Shown one piece after another: positions 61,058 to 64,000 of a DNA stretch of 64,000 bases. Origin of the DNA: Flavobacterium aquidurense (GTDB lineage: Bacteria; Bacteroidota; Bacteroidia; Flavobacteriales; Flavobacteriaceae). The DNA is taken from the NCBI GenBank assembly GCA_900107365.1, contig FNPS01000002.1, forward strand, positions 558,001 to 622,000, read 5' to 3'. Made by a program: the position numbers and the translations under genes. Position 1 is the first letter of the stretch. The number at the start of each line of letters is the position of its first letter. A model generated the notes under the pieces. The model made no database searches. It was given only the letters and a program-made list of their open reading frames with translations, and was not told the DNA's origin.

Positions 61058-61092
61058 AAGGACCTTAATAAAACATTTTATTAAGGTCCTTT
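61058..61092 (+). terminator. Terminator of the FKBP gene
   Basis: AAAGGACCTTAATAAAA and its complement form a 17-bp stem with a tiny loop, followed by a T-run, 30 bases after the stop. Confidence 0.93.
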
Positions 61093-61265
61093 TTTTATTA
61101 GTAAAGAATAACATCTTTACATAATAACAAAATACGGCTATTCAATTTTACGATAACCTAAATTTTATTATGTAATAATCCATAAAAATCATGTAAAAAT
61201 TAATAAATCTGTTTTCCGAGCTTTGTTTTAGTGAAAATGAATTCACAAAATAAAAACTATATAAA

Positions 61266-61808
61266 ATGGAAAATTTACATAATCCCGATGGAACTAAACG
61301 TGAGGTATTAACAGGAATGTTTTCAGATCGTGACAGCATAGAAAGAGCTTACGATAATTTAAGCGAAAGAGGTTATACAAAAGATGAAATTAACCTTATC
61401 ATGTCTGATGAAACCAGAAAAAAACATTACTCAGACAAAGACGACCATTCTGAACTTGGAACAAAAGCAGCTGAAACAGCCGGAACAGGTTCTGCCATTG
61501 GAGGGACAATTGGAGCAATTGCAGGAGTTGTTGCTGCAATAGGAACGAGTCTTGTTATTCCTGGTTTAGGATTAATTGTTGCCGGTCCATTAGCTGCAGG
61601 ATTAGCAGGTGCGGGTGCTGGCGGAATTGCCGGAGGTATAATTGGCGCCTTAGTAGGATCAGGAATTCCTGAAGACAGAGCAAAAATTTATGAAGATGGA
61701 ATTAAAGACGGTCATGTTGTCTTAGGCGTTCACCCGCGTAATAGCGAAGATGCCGAATATCTTGAACAACAATGGAAAGCAAATAATGCACTGAATATCT
61801 ACAGATAA
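61266..61808 (+). CDS. General stress protein, YflT-type with Gly-rich membrane segment
   Basis: A 180-residue protein with an N-terminal YflT/heat-induced-stress domain (about 14-60: VLTGMFSDRDSIERAYDNLS, ERGYTKDEINLIMSDE). A long Gly/Ala-rich hydrophobic stretch (about 72-135) then forms one or two possible membrane hairpins, and a short C-terminal part has GHVVLGVHPRNSEDAEYLEQ, as in related proteins of this type. It is probably induced under stress and inserted in the membrane. Function not known. It is transcribed alone with a strong terminator. Confidence 0.82.
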   Translation: MENLHNPDGTKREVLTGMFSDRDSIERAYDNLSERGYTKDEINLIMSDETRKKHYSDKDDHSELGTKAAETAGTGSAIGGTIGAIAGVVAAIGTSLVIPGLGLIVAGPLAAGLAGAGAGGIAGGIIGALVGSGIPEDRAKIYEDGIKDGHVVLGVHPRNSEDAEYLEQQWKANNALNIYR

Positions 61809-61828
61809 TCTTTTTCTTTTTCAATAAA

Positions 61829-61862
61829 AAAACCACAACAAAATTTAATTCTGTTGTGGTTT
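61829..61862 (+). terminator. Terminator of the stress protein gene
   Basis: AACCACAACA paired with TGTTGTGGTT, an AT-rich loop, A-run before and T-run after, 20 bases beyond the stop. Confidence 0.9.
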
Positions 61863-61923
61863 TTTCTATTTTTTAAAACAAGAATTTCTCGAATTTACAC
61901 AATTTTTATCATCGACCTTGTGG

Positions 61924-61977
61924 CTGTGACTGAAAACTGAGACTGAAAATTACCCCTGAAAATGTGACTAAAAACTA
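61924..61977. repeat. CAGTCTCAGT-type repeat at the SDR gene's 3' end
   Basis: CTGTGACTGAAAACTGAGAC, TGAAAATTACCCCTG and AAAATGTGACTAAAAACTA. The outer edge includes the TAG stop (CTA, 61975-61977) of the SDR gene on the minus strand, the same arrangement as at 25436 and 31717. Confidence 0.82.
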
Positions 61978-63528
61978 CCAGGGAATCGGATTATAATCTT
62001 TTAGAAATTTTCCACACCAATGTTTTCCGGTATTGATTCCATCAAATAAAGGATCCATAACTCTCGCTGCACCATCCACAATATCCAATGGTGGCTGAAA
62101 ATCTTCTAGCTCCTGCTTTTTCTTTGCCAATTCAGCAGGATCTTCATCAGTTACCCACCCTGTATCAACGGCATTCATAAATATACCGTGTTTCGCCAAG
62201 GTTCCTGAAGAGGTATGCGTTAACATATTCAAAGCCGCTTTTGCCATATTCGTATGCGGATGGCGGTCTTCTTTAAAAAATCGATGAAATTTTCCTTCCA
62301 TCGCCGAAACATTGATAATGTGTTTTTGTCCTGTATTATCCTTCTTCATTACTTCTGAAAGTCGGTTGCACAAGACAAAAGGTGCCACTGAATTCACCAA
62401 TTGCACTTCAATCATTTCAGTCGTTTCTATTTGCCCCAGTCGCAAACGCCAACTGTTTGTTTTCCGCAAATCGACCTGCTGTAAATCGGCATCGAGTTCT
62501 CCTTCGGGAAAAACTTCATTCGCCACTAAGGCATTATCAAAAGAATAGGGAATTTGAGATAATTGAGCAGAAGCACGCAAACCTATTCCGGGTTCGGGTC
62601 CGTGCCAGGTGACAGGCATGTTTTCGTTTGAAGAAGCTGCGCTGGTCAACATTTTTAATTCGTCTAAACAATTAAGATGATCCAATAATAATTCTTGTGC
62701 CTGTTGCGGAAGTGCACTTATTGGCAAGTTTTCATTCTCCATCAAATGCGAATAGAATCCGGCTGGCCTCCTAACCGTTTGCGCTGCATTATTAATTAAA
62801 ATATCAAGACGTTCGTATTTTTGCTCAATAAAATTACAGAAAATCTCAACGCTTGGAATGTGTCTTAAGTCTAAACCATGAATTTTCAACCGATGTCCCC
62901 ATTCCATAAAATCATCTTCCTTAGCAAAACGCAAAGCTGAGTCAACAGGAAAACGAGTAGTAGCAATAACAGTTGCTCCTCCACGCAAAAGCATCAAAGT
63001 AATATGATAACCAATTTTTAAACGAGAACCGGTAATAATAGCAATTTGTCCTTTTACATCTGCCGTCTGAAAACGTTTTGCGTAATTAAAATCACCACAA
63101 TCTGTACACATAGTATCATAAAAGTGATGCATTTTAGTAAATTCCGTTTTACAGACATAACAATTTCGGGGTGTTTCCAGTTCTAATTGTTCTTTATGAA
63201 CGAGATCATTATAGGCCAGTAATTTAGGCGCAACAAATATGCTCGCTTCACGTGCATGTCTAATTCCGGTTTCCTTACGAGCTGTTTTGTCTTTCTTTTC
63301 CTTTTTTCGTTTGGCTGCCTGTACTCCGTCTTTAACTCTTCTGGAAAACTCACCTCTGTCTGGTCTGGAAAACATTCCGGCTTCTTTAATTAAAGCTATT
63401 CTTTGCTCTTTCGGAATATCAAATATTTGATCGGTATTAGTATTCAATTGTGCCAAAATAGCAATGCATCGATTAATTTCTTCAGAAGATATTATGCTAT
63501 TCTCTTCTATTTCCTCCTTCAACATCAT
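61975..63528 (-). CDS. SDR-family protein with N-terminal zinc ribbon
   Basis: A 517-residue protein. The N-terminal part has a helical region and a charged segment, then a zinc-ribbon-like set Cys123, Cys126, Cys141, Cys144. The Rossmann domain (about 158-460) has the nucleotide motif TGSRLKIG (166-173), NNAA at 246-249, and Ser408 in INVSAMEG. The usual YxxxK is TNMAK here (Thr426, Lys430), so the catalytic Tyr is missing. [11 protein letters not shown] fits the SDR C-terminal part. It may bind NAD(P) without being an ordinary dehydrogenase. The stop codon lies in a repeat. Confidence 0.85.
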   Translation of the reverse strand: MMLKEEIEENSIISSEEINRCIAILAQLNTNTDQIFDIPKEQRIALIKEAGMFSRPDRGEFSRRVKDGVQAAKRKKEKKDKTARKETGIRHAREASIFVAPKLLAYNDLVHKEQLELETPRNCYVCKTEFTKMHHFYDTMCTDCGDFNYAKRFQTADVKGQIAIITGSRLKIGYHITLMLLRGGATVIATTRFPVDSALRFAKEDDFMEWGHRLKIHGLDLRHIPSVEIFCNFIEQKYERLDILINNAAQTVRRPAGFYSHLMENENLPISALPQQAQELLLDHLNCLDELKMLTSAASSNENMPVTWHGPEPGIGLRASAQLSQIPYSFDNALVANEVFPEGELDADLQQVDLRKTNSWRLRLGQIETTEMIEVQLVNSVAPFVLCNRLSEVMKKDNTGQKHIINVSAMEGKFHRFFKEDRHPHTNMAKAALNMLTHTSSGTLAKHGIFMNAVDTGWVTDEDPAELAKKKQELEDFQPPLDIVDGAARVMDPLFDGINTGKHWCGKFLKDYNPIPW

Positions 63529-63581
63529 AAAAAATGTATTACTATTAGCTTAATTTAAAGTCCGCAAATATAGTCTTTTTA

Positions 63582-63677
63582 CAAGTCGTAAAGTCGAAAG
63601 TCATAAAGTCGAAAGCTGAAAACTAATAGTTGTACTTTGTGACTTTATGACTTTTCGCTTTATGACTTTCTACTTTT
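63582..63677. repeat. AAAGTCGAAAGTCAT-type palindromic repeat
   Basis: The left arm has AAGTCGTAAAGTCGAAAGTC and ATAAAGTCGAAAG, the right arm has CTTTGTGACTTTATGAC, TTTTCGCTTTATGACTTTC. The two are complementary with tandem inner units. It lies between the divergent SDR and methyltransferase genes. A -7-like TATCTTCG is at 63681. Confidence 0.85.
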
Positions 63678-63705
63678 TTGTATCTTCGCACTTGTAAATT
63701 CTATT

Positions 63706-64000
63706 ATGCTATTTCAAGTAAAATCTTATCTAAAATTCCTGTGGAATTCAAAAAACGAACACGGTGTCCATTCTCCGTTTGTTTTTAATCTATTGACGAA
63801 ATGTTTTTACGATAAAAAGTCGAAGCCTGAATATACAATTCTGAAAAACTATAGAAAATCATTACTTCAGAATAAAAATTTTATTGAAGTAACCGATTTT
63901 GGTGCCGGCTCAAAAGTTTTCAAATCAAACAGAAGACAAATTTCGAAGATTGCATCAACAGCCGGAATTTCTCCAAGACGAGCCGAATTATTATTTAGAG
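63706..64000 (+). CDS. Class I SAM methyltransferase (start only)
   Basis: The first 98 codons of a gene that runs off the window: MLFQVKSYLKFLWNSKNEHG, VHSPFVFNLLTKCF and EVTDFGAGSKVFKSN. HGVHSPFVFNL is typical of a flavobacterial class I methyltransferase family, and DFGAGSKVF is the start of the SAM-binding motif I. The substrate is unknown. TATCTTCG at 63681-63688 resembles a -7 box. Confidence 0.82.
   Translation, partial: MLFQVKSYLKFLWNSKNEHGVHSPFVFNLLTKCFYDKKSKPEYTILKNYRKSLLQNKNFIEVTDFGAGSKVFKSNRRQISKIASTAGISPRRAELLFR

Overview
The window is a chromosomal segment of a Flavobacterium-like member of the Bacteroidota. The evidence is: AT-rich DNA; promoters of the TAnnTTTG type; no Shine-Dalgarno pattern; the ribosomal gene order rpmB-rpmG-DUF4295-ftsY; a bacillithiol enzyme (BshC); and many flavobacterial lipoproteins and outer-membrane proteins. 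No tRNA, rRNA, CRISPR array or complete insertion sequence was recognised.

Layout. 1-11.4 kb holds a beta-barrel porin, a sugar-cation symporter, an aldo/keto reductase, a degraded DUF433/DUF5615 toxin-antitoxin pair, an operon for trimming acetylated glycans (CE2 esterase, sialate-esterase-type SGNH esterase, GH3 glucosidase) and an NlpC/P60 lipoprotein. 11.5-25.3 kb has cell-wall and signalling genes (L,D-transpeptidase, DUF1573 protein, histidine kinase and response regulator), an MBL hydrolase, a repeat-rich GIY-YIG locus, a B12-type radical SAM protein, an MHS-type transporter, bshC, a DUF5009 membrane protein and ndk. 25.4-38 kb is mostly housekeeping on the minus strand: DUF721, an archaemetzincin lipoprotein, ftsY, DUF4295, rpmG, rpmB, cinA, an Hpt protein, an FAH-family protein, an exonuclease, a lipoyl acyltransferase E2, a GT2, an Omp85-like barrel and a second DUF5009 protein.

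37.9-56.4 kb is a capsule/exopolysaccharide locus. Its minus-strand genes encode, in order of transcription, a pyruvate-aldolase-like protein, a CMP-sugar synthetase, a HAD phosphatase, a flippase, a sialyltransferase-like GT, a GT2, a polymerase, a GT4, a sialidase-like lipoprotein, a parallel beta-helix protein, a DUF1972 GT, the initiating sugar transferase, Wza and Wzc. The antagonistic PHP-type phosphatase converges from the other side. The first three enzymes plus the sialyltransferase-like GT could make and transfer a CMP-activated 2-keto acid sugar without a NeuB-type synthase. A truncated GT remnant marks past cassette exchange.

56.4-64 kb carries a secreted protein, an ABC-F ATPase, a four-helix-bundle gene enclosed by inverted repeats, an FKBP lipoprotein, a YflT-type stress protein, a zinc-ribbon SDR protein and the start of a methyltransferase.

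A second theme is dispersed palindromic word-repeats. At least eight sequence families lie between genes, often abutting stop codons, and one lies in frame inside a coding sequence. Two small genes, a GIY-YIG nuclease and a four-helix-bundle protein, are embedded in such repeats and are candidates for driving their spread.
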